In this document: piece by piece, positions 1 to 8,845 of the stretch
How positions within the stretch are numbered: position 1 is the first letter of the stretch
How the letters are laid out: each line of letters begins with the position of its first letter
NCBI GenBank assembly: GCA_023401925.1
Contig: JAEXDA010000071.1
Span: 31,629-95,628, forward strand
DNA length: 64,000 nucleotides
Source of the DNA: Bacillota bacterium
Lineage (GTDB): Bacteria > Bacillota > UBA4882 > UBA8346
Direction: 5' to 3'
Program-made: the position numbers and the translations under genes
The notes under the pieces: model-generated
Told to the model about the DNA's origin: nothing
What the model saw: only the letters and a program-made list of their open reading frames with translations
Databases searched by the model: none

Positions 1-1296
1 GGGGCTTGTGTTTATGGCTGGAGCCGCAATGTCGGAAAATTGCCCGAAAAACTCCTTAAGTGGTACCAATCGACAACCGGTCTCCTTTCTTCAAGAGCTC
101 CCCAGAAAACAATTAAAAAACCGACCCCTTTCCGTGAGGGTACGAAACCAACGCGGCAAAGTTCACAGTCTGTGCCTGCTCAGGCTGAGGATCGGCCGGA
201 TCCGGTTCCAATGGTAACTCTGGCCGCGGTGGGCGATGTCGATATGCACATGCCGATTGTGAATTCGGCTTTGAATCCTTCCGATCAAACCTATGATTTT
301 CGGCCGATTTTTAGTGAAATCCGCCCGGAACTGGAAAACGCCGATTTTGCAACCGGAGTGCTGGAAACCCAATTGGGAGAGCCCGGTGAAAAGTATACCG
401 GTTATCCGGAATTCCTCTCTCCCCAGGCGATAGCGGATGCTCTAAAGTGGGCCGGACTGAAATTGGTATTTACCGCCCACAACCACTCCTTAGATCAAGG
501 GGCCGAGGGCTTGGTGAAAACTTTACGGTATTTGGAAAAAATCGGTTTGCCCTATGCCGGCTGCCGTTATCAGGAAAAGGGCAAATCTTACCGGATAGTG
601 GATTGCAAAGGGATTCGGCTCGGATTTTTGTCCTATACCTCTTTTACGAACGATCACCCTCTTCCATCCGGCCGGGAATGGATGGTCAATATAATGGACC
701 GCCAAAAGGCGCTTCAAGAGATTCAAGAAGTGAAAGAGGCTGGAGCGGACTGCATCATCGCGGCTGTGCATACCGGAGTGGAATATCAGCGGATACCCTC
801 CAAGGAGCAGCAGGAACTGTGCGATTGGCTGATTCGCTCGGGAGTGGATATCGTTTTAGGAAGCCATGTTCACGTGGTGCAGCCTTTGGAAAAACGGAGC
901 GGTTTTGATCCTGTCCGGATGGCGGAGCGGGATGGCTTTGTGGCCTATTCTTTGGGAAACTTTCTCTCCAATCAGCGTTGGCGTTATAGTGATTACGGTT
1001 TGTTGGTTAAACTTTTGCTGATCAAGAAAAAAGACGGGCCGGGAGTCAGCATCACTCAGGCCGAGTATACGCCCTTGTGGGTTAATCGATATTTGGAACA
1101 GGGGAAGTATCATTACCGGATTATCAGGGTAACCGGCTCCGAGTATCGGGGGAATGATCCAACGGTTGATGAGGCCGCCCGACAAAGGATGAGGGAGGTT
1201 TTTGCTGAAACCCGGGAGTTGATGAATCATTGGGCTCCAGAGAATTCTCCCGAGTTGCAAGATCCCTTTAGTTCAGCAGGAGTTAAAGGTTTTTAA
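1..1296 (+). CDS. CapA/PgsA-family metallophosphatase-like protein, 5' truncated
   Basis: The reading frame is open from base 1, so the true start probably lies upstream of the window; a TTG at 40 is the first alternative start but has no convincing SD. After a polar linker (about residues 20-57 from the TTG) comes a calcineurin-like fold of the CapA (poly-gamma-glutamate synthesis/export) family: the GDV motif after AAV, TAHNHSLDQG, HTGVEYQ, GSHVHVVQP and YSLGNFLSNQ supply the usual Asp/Asn/His metal ligands. Such proteins are extracytoplasmic and linked to capsule polymer or cell-surface glycan work; no pgsB/C partners are visible here, so a substrate cannot be assigned. It converges on the next gene with a 4-base overlap. 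Confidence 0.85.
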   Translation, partial: GACVYGWSRNVGKLPEKLLKWYQSTTGLLSSRAPQKTIKKPTPFREGTKPTRQSSQSVPAQAEDRPDPVPMVTLAAVGDVDMHMPIVNSALNPSDQTYDFRPIFSEIRPELENADFATGVLETQLGEPGEKYTGYPEFLSPQAIADALKWAGLKLVFTAHNHSLDQGAEGLVKTLRYLEKIGLPYAGCRYQEKGKSYRIVDCKGIRLGFLSYTSFTNDHPLPSGREWMVNIMDRQKALQEIQEVKEAGADCIIAAVHTGVEYQRIPSKEQQELCDWLIRSGVDIVLGSHVHVVQPLEKRSGFDPVRMAERDGFVAYSLGNFLSNQRWRYSDYGLLVKLLLIKKKDGPGVSITQAEYTPLWVNRYLEQGKYHYRIIRVTGSEYRGNDPTVDEAARQRMREVFAETRELMNHWAPENSPELQDPFSSAGVKGF

Positions 1297-2090
1297 GGAG
1301 CATGGCGGTTTTCTTTTTTTGAAAATTTACGGATTGGGTCATGTTCCATCGCAGCCGGCCAAAGCTCCTGGGGTTTACCGGATCTCATGGCCGAAGCCAG
1401 GTGATGGAATACCGCCCCGTTATTTTGGCAGAGAGAACGGATTAAATTTTTGGTGGCGGCCCGCTGGGTATGGCCTGCCACTCCGCAAGGAGCCGGAACG
1501 GGTTTGAAATGAGTGAGCGGGAGCATCTCAATAATTTCGCTTTCCCGGAAATAGACCAGGGGGCGGATGGATGTTAAGCCGGCCCTTTGTAAGTCCGTCC
1601 TGGGAAGGAAGGTTTTAATCTGGCCGGAGTAAAGGATGCTCATTAAAAAGGTTTCCACAGCATCGTCGTAATGATGAGCCAGAGCGACCCGGTTATAGTT
1701 GTTGTTTTTGGCAAAACGGTTCATCGCTCCCCGGCGCAAAAAGGAGCAAGTTGCGCAAGGGCTTTCAGGATTGGACTCTGAGAAAGCATATTTGGCAATC
1801 TCGGTTTTCATGATCTGAAAAGGCACATCAAGGAATTGACAAAACTCGCTTAAGGATTGAAAATCAAAATCGCCTTCAAAACCGAGGTCGATGGTTAGAG
1901 CTCCAAGTTCAAAAGGAATAATCCGGTGTTTTTTCAAGATGCTTAGAGCATATAATAGGAAAGCGCTATCTTTGCCGCCGGAGAAACCCACCAACACCCG
2001 GTCCCCCGGATCGATAAGCTGAAACTCACGAATGGCTCTTAATATTTTTTGGACGGCAGTCTTGGGTAGAGTTGATTTTTGATTGTCCAT
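1293..2090 (-). CDS. TtcA-family tRNA 2-thiocytidine-type PP-loop protein
   Basis: A PP-loop ATPase (SGGKDS, about residues 36-41) with the TtcA-type CATC motif and a second Cys region, and the ALAHHYDDAVETF segment typical of the TtcA/TtuA group. Members adenylate a tRNA base and thiolate it using an iron-sulfur cluster; which base is modified cannot be told from sequence alone. I chose the ATG at 2088-2090 because AGGTGA precedes it at good spacing; a longer frame reaches 2153 but would overlap the divergent pspC. About 265 residues, normal for the family. Confidence 0.85.
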   Translation of the reverse strand: MDNQKSTLPKTAVQKILRAIREFQLIDPGDRVLVGFSGGKDSAFLLYALSILKKHRIIPFELGALTIDLGFEGDFDFQSLSEFCQFLDVPFQIMKTEIAKYAFSESNPESPCATCSFLRRGAMNRFAKNNNYNRVALAHHYDDAVETFLMSILYSGQIKTFLPRTDLQRAGLTSIRPLVYFRESEIIEMLPLTHFKPVPAPCGVAGHTQRAATKNLIRSLCQNNGAVFHHLASAMRSGKPQELWPAAMEHDPIRKFSKKENRHAP

Positions 2091-2151
2091 GAAGTCACCT
2101 TTATTTCGTTGTTCAAAATAAGTAATGGATTCATCCATAAAAGGGGTAACC

Positions 2152-2349
2152 ATGATGAAACGTTTATATCGTTCGCAATCAAAGGTATTGGGTGGTGTTT
2201 GTGGCGGTCTTGCCGATTATCTTGATGTTGATCCGGTGCTTATCCGGCTTATTACAGCAATTGCTTTGTTCCTCACATGTTGTACGATTTTACCGGTTTA
2301 TCTCATTGCTTGGCTCATTATGCCGGAGAGACCGGCCGGGGTAGAGTGA
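2152..2349 (+). CDS. PspC-domain membrane protein
   Basis: A 65-residue protein that is essentially one PspC domain: basic N-terminus with RSQSKVLGGVCGGLADYL followed by two hydrophobic stretches and the closing LIMPERP. PspC domains occur in envelope stress (phage shock) systems and in many small Bacillota membrane proteins. The start is one of two adjacent ATG codons (2152 or 2155) after AAGGGG. It is divergent from the TtcA-type gene with about 60 bases between starts. No pspA or regulator is nearby. Confidence 0.85.
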   Translation: MMKRLYRSQSKVLGGVCGGLADYLDVDPVLIRLITAIALFLTCCTILPVYLIAWLIMPERPAGVE

Positions 2350-2420
2350 GTTCATAATTACCGTAGGTTATTGCTTGATGTTTAGGAACCAGAACGTTCG
2401 TAAGGGCGGCTAAAAATAAA

Positions 2421-2460
2421 AAATTCCGGCGATTTAGATTCCAAGGGGCGCCAGAATTTT
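2421..2460 (-). terminator. Bidirectional intrinsic terminator between pspC and mbl
   Basis: On the minus strand AATTCTGGCG pairs with CGCCGGAATT and is followed by a T-rich tract, right after the mbl stop; the plus-strand reading ends in AATTTTGG, so it could also stop pspC transcripts. Confidence 0.7.
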
Positions 2461-2484
2461 GGTTTCATCGACTTCAATTTGAGA

Positions 2485-3519
2485 TTATATCGAACGGCTG
2501 CCGACAATGAGATTATTACGGATGGAGTCAAAACCCTCGTTTTCTAAAATTTTACCGGTTCCCAAAGCCACGCAGGAAAGAGGATCTTCGGCAAGATGAA
2601 TCGGAATTCCCGTTTCCTCCGCTAGCAACCGGGTAAATCCGTGTAATAATGATCCGCCGCCGGTCATGACGATTCCTTTATCAACGATGTCGGAGGCTAA
2701 TTCTGGCGGAGTACGTTCCAAAACGGATTTAATTCCATCGATAATGGATGTAATGGGTTCCGATAATGCTTGGAAAGAATCAGTCGAAGTAAATTTGATG
2801 GTTCGGGGTAACCCGGTAACCAAATCGCGGCCGCGAATCTCCACCGATTTTCCTTCCCCTTCGGGGTAAGCCGAACCGATTCGAATCTTAACATCTTCCG
2901 CAGTACGCTCTCCGACCATCATATTATACATCTTTTTGATATAACGGATGATCGCTTCATCGAATTTATCTCCACCGACACGAAGAGATTCGCTGACTAC
3001 AATACCACCTAAGGAAATAATTGCAATATCCGTTGTCCCGCCGCCAATGTCCACCACCATATTTCCATTGGCTTCGGTTATATTGAGTCCGGCACCGATA
3101 GCGGCCGCCATGGGTTCTTCGATTAGGTAAGTTTTTTTAGCTCCTGCTTGCATTGCAGCTTCAAGAACTGCTCTTTTTTCAACACTAGTTACTCCGGAAG
3201 GGACGCAAACAACAACTTGAGGCCGGAATAAACGGGGTTTGGGGGACACTCTTTCAATAAAATATTTCAACATGGTTTCGGTAATGTCATAGTCGGCAAT
3301 AACACCATCACGGAGCGGTCTAATCGCTACGATGTTGCCCGGAGTTCGTCCAATCATTTGACGGGCTTCTTCTCCAACAGCTAAAATTTTATTGTTATCT
3401 TTTTGCAGTGCGACGACCGATGGTTCGCGGATGACAATGCCTTGGTTTTTAACATAAACTAATACACTGGCGGTGCCTAGATCCACGCCGATATCAGTTA
3501 TTAGATTCCGAAAATTCAA
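2485..3519 (-). CDS. mbl: MreB/Mbl-family actin-like cell-shape protein
   Basis: A bacterial actin that polymerises under the membrane and guides lateral wall synthesis. Visible are phosphate 1 (DIGVDLGTAS), the connecting motif with EEPMAAAIGAG, phosphate 2 (VVDIGGGTTDIAIIS), and the adenosine motif VMTGGGSLLHGF. There is no ATG; I chose TTG at 3519 because a GGGGGG tract precedes it and it leaves the usual short tail before DIGVDLG; a TTG at 3549 extends it by 10 residues but lacks an SD. It follows spoIIID directly, as mbl does in Bacillus, which favours Mbl over MreB; no mreCD is present. Confidence 0.93.
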   Translation of the reverse strand: MNFRNLITDIGVDLGTASVLVYVKNQGIVIREPSVVALQKDNNKILAVGEEARQMIGRTPGNIVAIRPLRDGVIADYDITETMLKYFIERVSPKPRLFRPQVVVCVPSGVTSVEKRAVLEAAMQAGAKKTYLIEEPMAAAIGAGLNITEANGNMVVDIGGGTTDIAIISLGGIVVSESLRVGGDKFDEAIIRYIKKMYNMMVGERTAEDVKIRIGSAYPEGEGKSVEIRGRDLVTGLPRTIKFTSTDSFQALSEPITSIIDGIKSVLERTPPELASDIVDKGIVMTGGGSLLHGFTRLLAEETGIPIHLAEDPLSCVALGTGKILENEGFDSIRNNLIVGSRSI

Positions 3520-3568
3520 GAAAAAAGCCCCCCAACTAGATGCTTCCAAATTTTACTTAATTTAAGTT

Positions 3569-3859
3569 CTACGCTTTTTTTGAATATCCTCCTTTTTTTG
3601 TCGTTATTTCAACTTTTGTTTGATATTTCCTTTTTGTAGCTTCGCCGCCCCGAATATGACGTTCGGATTTATTAATCTCCAATATCCGTTTTACTTCCAC
3701 AGCTAAATTATGATTAATATCCGGCAATCTTTCGGTAACATCTTTATGAACCGTGCTTTTGCTGACTCCAAAAAACCGGGCCGCTTGTCTTACGGTGGCT
3801 TGTTGATCGGCTATGTAATGGCTGAGGTCAAGCACTCTTTTTTGAATATAATCCTTCAA
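3569..3859 (-). CDS. spoIIID: Sporulation transcriptional regulator SpoIIID
   Basis: SpoIIID is a small DNA-binding protein that activates and represses mother-cell genes during sporulation. The 96-residue sequence has the family helix-turn-helix (ATVRQAARFFGVSKSTVHKD) and the signature TERLPDI plus RHIRGGEATKRKY near the C-terminus. The start is probably TTG at 3859 after GGAAGGG; a GTG at 3868 is also possible. It lies between the spoIIQ-like gene and mbl, the arrangement known in Bacillus. Confidence 0.95.
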   Translation of the reverse strand: MKDYIQKRVLDLSHYIADQQATVRQAARFFGVSKSTVHKDVTERLPDINHNLAVEVKRILEINKSERHIRGGEATKRKYQTKVEITTKKGGYSKKA

Positions 3860-3922
3860 TCCCCCCACCCTTCCATGTTTTTATTACATGTATATGGACT
3901 GGGAAAGGGGTTTATGATTTAA

Positions 3923-4654
3923 TTAATCGGTCAGACCCGGAACCAGTTTTTGGGGATCCATCGCCTGCTCGTCGTGGTAAATCCCAAAATGAAAGCTGGG
4001 AATGGAAGGTTCGCAGCCTTTGGTGCCGCTCGTACCGATGATGACTCCTTTGATAATGGCCTGTCCCTCTTTTACCATGATGGTAGCCAGATTTGAGTAA
4101 ATACTTTTCCAACCGTCACCGTGGGTAATTGTTACCGAATAAGTTCCTCCTCCGGATTCCTGGATTTTTTCGATAGTCCCCGCGGCCGCTGCAATAATAT
4201 TGCTTTCGGGCGGCATTCCGATGTCGACTCCGGTATGTAGACGCCAGGAGTTACCTGATTCGAACCAATCAAAGCCCTGAACGATTTGTCCCAATGCCGG
4301 TCGACTAAAAGTGATGGGATCAAAAGCCGGCTCCTTTTGAGGGTTCTGGTTGGCCTGCAATTGGTTTCTTAATTGTTTCAATTGAAGTTCCAATGTTTCG
4401 CGGGATTGAACCTGACTTTTTTTTGAAAATACACTATTTTGCCAGGTTTTCAATTTTTGAAATCCATGGCCGGGTCCCCATAAATAGAGACCCAAACAAA
4501 AAGCCAATCCATAAATAGGCCAATATTTTAAAGCCAGAAATGGGCGGGCATTTTGATAAAGAATGCCGGCTGTTTTTTTACAATAATGACTGCCATCAAG
4601 GAACCAAGCCTTTAATTTTGATTTTGGGTTTACGAAGCGTTTGCTTTTTTTCAA
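3923..4654 (-). CDS. spoIIQ: SpoIIQ-like LytM (M23) protein, degenerate active site
   Basis: About 243 residues: a basic N-terminus, one hydrophobic segment (about residues 38-57), a coiled-coil-prone Gln/Leu stretch, then a LytM domain. The LHTGVDIGMP motif keeps the first His/Asp zinc ligands, but the final HxH motif reads SFHFG, so the first His of that pair is Ser. B. subtilis SpoIIQ is likewise an inactive LytM protein; it forms the forespore half of the SpoIIQ-SpoIIIAH channel. I chose TTG at 4654 because GAGGTGAT precedes it; a longer frame to 4867 would run into spoIID. Its position between spoIID and spoIIID supports SpoIIQ over a general M23 hydrolase. Confidence 0.85.
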   Translation of the reverse strand: MKKSKRFVNPKSKLKAWFLDGSHYCKKTAGILYQNARPFLALKYWPIYGLAFCLGLYLWGPGHGFQKLKTWQNSVFSKKSQVQSRETLELQLKQLRNQLQANQNPQKEPAFDPITFSRPALGQIVQGFDWFESGNSWRLHTGVDIGMPPESNIIAAAAGTIEKIQESGGGTYSVTITHGDGWKSIYSNLATIMVKEGQAIIKGVIIGTSGTKGCEPSIPSFHFGIYHDEQAMDPQKLVPGLTD

Positions 4655-4748
4655 GACTATCACCTCAAGGGTAGTCTTTGTCTTTACAGGAAAAATTATC
4701 CGCGTTTGTTTCCTATAAAGACACTCTGCGCTTAAGGTCCTCTGATTC

Positions 4749-5693
4749 TTAGTTGATGCGACTGAATTGAATTCCCCGGTAGTAATGGCGTAAAATTTGC
4801 TTATAAGTAAAGCGTTGCTTGGCCATGCCGTTGGCCCCATATTGACACATCCCCACCCCATGGCCATAGCCTATTGTTTTGAAGACAATCCCATTTTTCG
4901 AAGCGGTACAAGTAAAACAGGTCGAGTTTAGGGCGAGAGCTTTCCGGAAATTCTCACCGGAGTAAAGGGCTTTATCGACTGATATGGATAAAACCCTTCC
5001 GTGTGGAGAACGTTTCCGGATCCGGATGGTTTTTAAATGGTTTCCAGATATTTGAAGACGCCTTGCTAATTCGGACCAACTATAACTTATTTGACTTGCA
5101 AAACGGGGAGAGTCGTAATCGAAGCCGCAACTAACGCTTTGTAAATAAGGAACTTGATGTTGCCAAATTTCCGAAGCGTCAGCCGTACCTACACCGCAAG
5201 TGGAATGAAATAGGGCGTCGATGGGTTTGTTACGGTAAGTCAGAATGATTCCCGCGGTTTCCTTTACTGCCCTGTTTATTTTGGCATAAAGTCTGGGAAA
5301 ATCCGAAACGCCCCATTTGGCCTTCAATTCGGATATGGACTGCCAAGCCTGATTTTCACTGGGGTCATCACAAAAATCGACACCGGGATAGTGTTGACAA
5401 CCACGGCCTCCAAAACGTTTTAATCTTTGAACGGCTATGGTACGGGCCGCGATTGCCTGGGCCTTTAGAGCTTCGATTTCAAAATTGGCCGGCATTTCCG
5501 CCGCGACAACGCCCAGGAGATAGCTTTCCAAATCAGTATGAAAGATTTTGCCTTCGCTTCTTGACAACAGCGTAATCGGTATCGTTGAAAATTGAGTTTG
5601 CTTAGGGGGTGCAATTTTTTTGAGTAGAATCAAGGGGGTTACAATCAATAAAACGATTAACAGCAAACCAATGAGAGCATTTAAGGAACGCAC
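4749..5693 (-). CDS. spoIID: Stage II sporulation protein D, lytic transglycosylase
   Basis: SpoIID cleaves glycan strands during engulfment, working with SpoIIM and SpoIIP. The protein is 314 residues: one N-terminal membrane anchor (about 8-24), the catalytic-Glu motif VVAAEMPA (Glu about 66), AIAARTIA, the DALFHSTCGVGTADASE segment, and the C-terminal GYGHGVGMCQYGA motif. Start is GTG at 5693 behind AGGAGG. It heads the minus-strand spoIID-spoIIQ-spoIIID-mbl block. Neither spoIIM nor spoIIP is in the window. Confidence 0.95.
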   Translation of the reverse strand: MRSLNALIGLLLIVLLIVTPLILLKKIAPPKQTQFSTIPITLLSRSEGKIFHTDLESYLLGVVAAEMPANFEIEALKAQAIAARTIAVQRLKRFGGRGCQHYPGVDFCDDPSENQAWQSISELKAKWGVSDFPRLYAKINRAVKETAGIILTYRNKPIDALFHSTCGVGTADASEIWQHQVPYLQSVSCGFDYDSPRFASQISYSWSELARRLQISGNHLKTIRIRKRSPHGRVLSISVDKALYSGENFRKALALNSTCFTCTASKNGIVFKTIGYGHGVGMCQYGANGMAKQRFTYKQILRHYYRGIQFSRIN

Positions 5694-5878
5694 TCGATGA
5701 CCTCCTTATTATTTCACCTTATGCCCTGGAATTCCAAAAGATGCATGAGTGAAATCTCGAAGAGTTTACTTTAAGAAGACAGAAATTTGTAAATGTTAAC
5801 TCAATGTTTGCAAAAAAGCTATAAAAACTGAATGGAATCTGCCGATAAAAAATAGAGTTTTGCATGGAGGAAATTTGA

Positions 5879-6040
5879 ATGAAAGAAAAAAATGATAATC
5901 TACTGAATATTGATGAGTTATTATTAAATGTGTTGGGAAGTGAATTTTTTAAATCACGGCAGTTGCCGATTTGTTTTACTCCCGTGACACCCAAAACGTC
6001 CATTCCCCCGGATGAGGATAAAGAATTGAAATTTTTTTAA
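5879..6040 (+). CDS. Small acidic hypothetical protein (53 aa)
   Basis: I do not recognise this gene. An ATG sits 8 bases after a strong SD (GGAGG at 5866-5870) and opens a 53-codon frame ending in TAA at 6038. The product is soluble-looking, with Leu-rich DNLLNIDELLLNVLG near the N-terminus and an acidic end (PPDEDKELKFF). It lies between divergent spoIID and the ferredoxin gene. The SD and clean frame are the only evidence. Confidence 0.5.
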   Translation: MKEKNDNLLNIDELLLNVLGSEFFKSRQLPICFTPVTPKTSIPPDEDKELKFF

Positions 6041-6128
6041 AATATCAGTGATTAAAGTAGGAAATAACCGGTAATAAGCGGAATAATTAACAGGATTGAA
6101 TCCACGATTAAATATGAGGTGGTTTGGG

Positions 6129-7337
6129 ATGAAGAAAATGTTCTCCGTTGGAATGGTGATTTGTTTTGCACTATGGATGAATCCAGTTCATTTATTGGCC
6201 ATGGAAGGCGGGGCCGGCCAATCCTTTCATAACCGGTTATTATTAGCGGAAACAGTTACCGCCTCCCAATCGGAAAATTCCGACATAGCCGAGCCCGAGC
6301 CCCGGACGGATTCTGCAAAACAGGCTCAACCAAACGGCGGCGTGAGAAATGACATAAACGTCAAAGCGCCTTTCAAGTCTGTAGAGGAGAAAACCAGCGG
6401 CGCCGTGAATGAAGACATCCAAACAAAGCCGTCACCCCCGGCAAAAGCGAATCCCCTGAGTGGACGTTCTACCACCCAAATGCCGGCTGGCAATCCATCT
6501 TTGAAAATTGAGAACATCCTGCTATTTATCGGAAACTGGTGGGTTTCGAATCCTTTAAACCTTCAAGTGTGGTATGTTTTTTCCTTCATCGGCCTTGTTT
6601 TTTATTTGTTGAGAATGAAAAACTTTCGGCGGCCTTTACTTTTTTTAAGTATAATTATTCTAGGCTTTTATTTGGGAAATTCCTTGGATCCGATCTCGGC
6701 AGTGTTTAATATAATCCCGAAAACGGAATTTACGTTCAACGGTTCATTGATTATTTTGGGAATCATGGTCATTTTATCGGTGTTCCTTGGCCGTTTTTAT
6801 TGCGGTTGGATTTGTCCCTTAGGCGCCATTCAGGAGTTGGTTTATCCGAAAATTAAAATGAAGATGCCATCGGCTCCGGACTCGGTATTAAAATATCTTA
6901 AATATATCATTTTGGTAGTTCTTCTGTATGTATTCTGGCGGACCGGGAACAATTTATGGGATCATTTCGGGCCTTTAAAAACCCTGGTCGGCTTTAACGG
7001 TACCGAATTGGCAATGTTCTTTTTGTTCTTGACCCTGGTGGTTTCGATATTGATTGAAAGGCCGATTTGCCGTTATGTTTGTCCTTTAGGAGCTATTTTC
7101 TCGTTGACTTCCCGGATGGCCATTTTTAAAATGCGGGCCGATGCCGGCACTTGTATGGTATGTGGCAAATGCACCGGCGGAGACTGTCCGATGAACGGAA
7201 TCGAAGCGACCAATAAGATTACGGATTTACCAAAAGTGAACCAATCCGAATGTATTTATTGCTTGCGGTGCCAGGATCTTTGCCAACGTGAGGCTTTGCA
7301 CGTTTCGATCCGCCGGATTGACAAAGTATCGGGCTGA
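6129..7337 (+). CDS. NapH/MauN-type membrane 4Fe-4S protein
   Basis: About 402 residues. An N-terminal signal-like helix is followed by a roughly 110-residue low-complexity Ser/Pro/Glu/Lys linker, then four to five membrane helices. Two family signatures are clear: YCGWICPLGAIQEL and CRYVCPLGAIFSL. The C-terminal domain has two ferredoxin clusters, CMVCGKC..CPM and CIYCLRC..C. NapH/NosR-like proteins pass electrons between quinol and periplasmic or membrane partners. Start ATG 6129 follows GAGGTGG; an upstream ATG at 6114 is weaker. The partner enzyme is not visible. The long extracytoplasmic linker is unusual. Confidence 0.85.
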   Translation: MKKMFSVGMVICFALWMNPVHLLAMEGGAGQSFHNRLLLAETVTASQSENSDIAEPEPRTDSAKQAQPNGGVRNDINVKAPFKSVEEKTSGAVNEDIQTKPSPPAKANPLSGRSTTQMPAGNPSLKIENILLFIGNWWVSNPLNLQVWYVFSFIGLVFYLLRMKNFRRPLLFLSIIILGFYLGNSLDPISAVFNIIPKTEFTFNGSLIILGIMVILSVFLGRFYCGWICPLGAIQELVYPKIKMKMPSAPDSVLKYLKYIILVVLLYVFWRTGNNLWDHFGPLKTLVGFNGTELAMFFLFLTLVVSILIERPICRYVCPLGAIFSLTSRMAIFKMRADAGTCMVCGKCTGGDCPMNGIEATNKITDLPKVNQSECIYCLRCQDLCQREALHVSIRRIDKVSG

Positions 7338-7361
7338 AAGGCCTGAAACGGGAGTGTCCCA

Positions 7362-8774
7362 ATGGCTTCAGTTCGATCCCAACTAACCACGACAGAGAAA
7401 CTGAATTTCCTTCAAATCCCGGCCTGGGTGACGGAAGTTGCAAAGCAGTTGCTGGGTAATGGTTTTCGGGCTTATTTAGTAGGCGGCGCAGTCCGAGATC
7501 TGCTGTGGGGAACAACGCCCAATGACTGGGACCTGGCAAGTGATGCTTTGCCGGAGCAAATAACCGGAATTTTTGGAAAGACCATTGCTACCGGCGAGAA
7601 ATTCGGGACCATCGCAGTAATCTGGGAAGATCAGATCGCGGAAATTACAACTTTACGAGAGGAACTGGCTTATGATGATGGGCGCCACCCGCGGGAAATT
7701 CACTTCACCAAAGATATTGTCACGGATTTAGGCCGCCGAGATTTTACGGTAAATGCTTTGGCATGGGACTTTTCAAGTCAGGAATTGATTGATCCTTTTG
7801 ATGGGAGAAAAGATATCCGTAAGCGTCTTTTGAAGGCTGTAGGCGATCCTATGCTGCGGTTCCGGGAAGACGGCTTACGGATGTTTCGTTTTTATCGTTT
7901 TTTGGCTGTTATGAAACTACAGCCCCATCGATTAACCGAACAAGCGATAAACCCCAGCTTTGCGGCAGGGGTTAGCTTTGAACGGATTCGGGACGAGTTT
8001 AGTAAATTGTTGGTTGGCCAGGGTGTTGCTGGCGGACTTGAGGGGCTCCATCAAAGCGGCTTATTGAATGTTTTTATCCCGGAACTATTGAATCCTCCCA
8101 CTGGTAGTGACGGGTGCTGGATGAGTGAGAGGGAACAACCTTTTTTATGGCGCCATTTGGTGGACACCACTGTTGCGGTTCATCCTCGGCTTCATTTAAG
8201 GTTGGCGGCATTGCTCCATGACATTGCCAAACCGCTAACCAAAAGCATAGAACAAAGCGGTATCCATTTTTATGGTCATGAAAAACGCGGTGCTGAACTT
8301 GGGGCAACCATTTTGGAACGGCTTCATTATCCTCAAAAAATCATTCACTCTGTGGTACTCTTAATTCAAAATCACATGTTTTACATCGACGGACACACCA
8401 GCGATGGAGCAATCAGACGTTTAGCTGCTAAAGTCGGCCCGGAACTGATGTTTGACCTTTTGGAGTTGCGCCGGGCGGACATTATCGCCACGGACTCACG
8501 AATCGGCGGCATCGACTATCGCACTTGGGAATTTTGGAATGAACTCCGTGAACGTTTCACCCAAGTATTATCGGATGAGAATGGATATAATCCGTTTCGG
8601 CTGGCCCTCAACGGTAAAGATTTGATGGAAGAATTTCATATGACTCCAGGGCCGCAAGTGGGAAAAATTCTGGACTATTTAAAAGAATGTGTCCTTGATG
8701 AGCCCGCCCGGAATCAGAGATTGATTCTGTTGGAGCTGGCCCGGAATTTTCTTTTATCTCAAAACAATAACTGA
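7362..8774 (+). CDS. cca: CCA tRNA nucleotidyltransferase with HD domain
   Basis: Adds or repairs the CCA tail of tRNAs. The class II nucleotidyltransferase head has AYLVGGAVRDLL, the catalytic NDWDLAS, GRRDFTVNALA and a DGLRMFRFYRF template-binding region. A C-terminal HD domain follows (LLHDIAKP, HEKRGAE). At 470 residues it is the HD-fused bacterial form. It lies 24 bases after the NapH-type gene; co-transcription is possible but not functional. Confidence 0.93.
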   Translation: MASVRSQLTTTEKLNFLQIPAWVTEVAKQLLGNGFRAYLVGGAVRDLLWGTTPNDWDLASDALPEQITGIFGKTIATGEKFGTIAVIWEDQIAEITTLREELAYDDGRHPREIHFTKDIVTDLGRRDFTVNALAWDFSSQELIDPFDGRKDIRKRLLKAVGDPMLRFREDGLRMFRFYRFLAVMKLQPHRLTEQAINPSFAAGVSFERIRDEFSKLLVGQGVAGGLEGLHQSGLLNVFIPELLNPPTGSDGCWMSEREQPFLWRHLVDTTVAVHPRLHLRLAALLHDIAKPLTKSIEQSGIHFYGHEKRGAELGATILERLHYPQKIIHSVVLLIQNHMFYIDGHTSDGAIRRLAAKVGPELMFDLLELRRADIIATDSRIGGIDYRTWEFWNELRERFTQVLSDENGYNPFRLALNGKDLMEEFHMTPGPQVGKILDYLKECVLDEPARNQRLILLELARNFLLSQNNN

Positions 8775-8845
8775 CAAACATTCATTCAAGGCCAGTAAAT
8801 CCGTTGTTTTTTCAAAAGGTACTAAAAACCGAACTTTTGCAAAAT

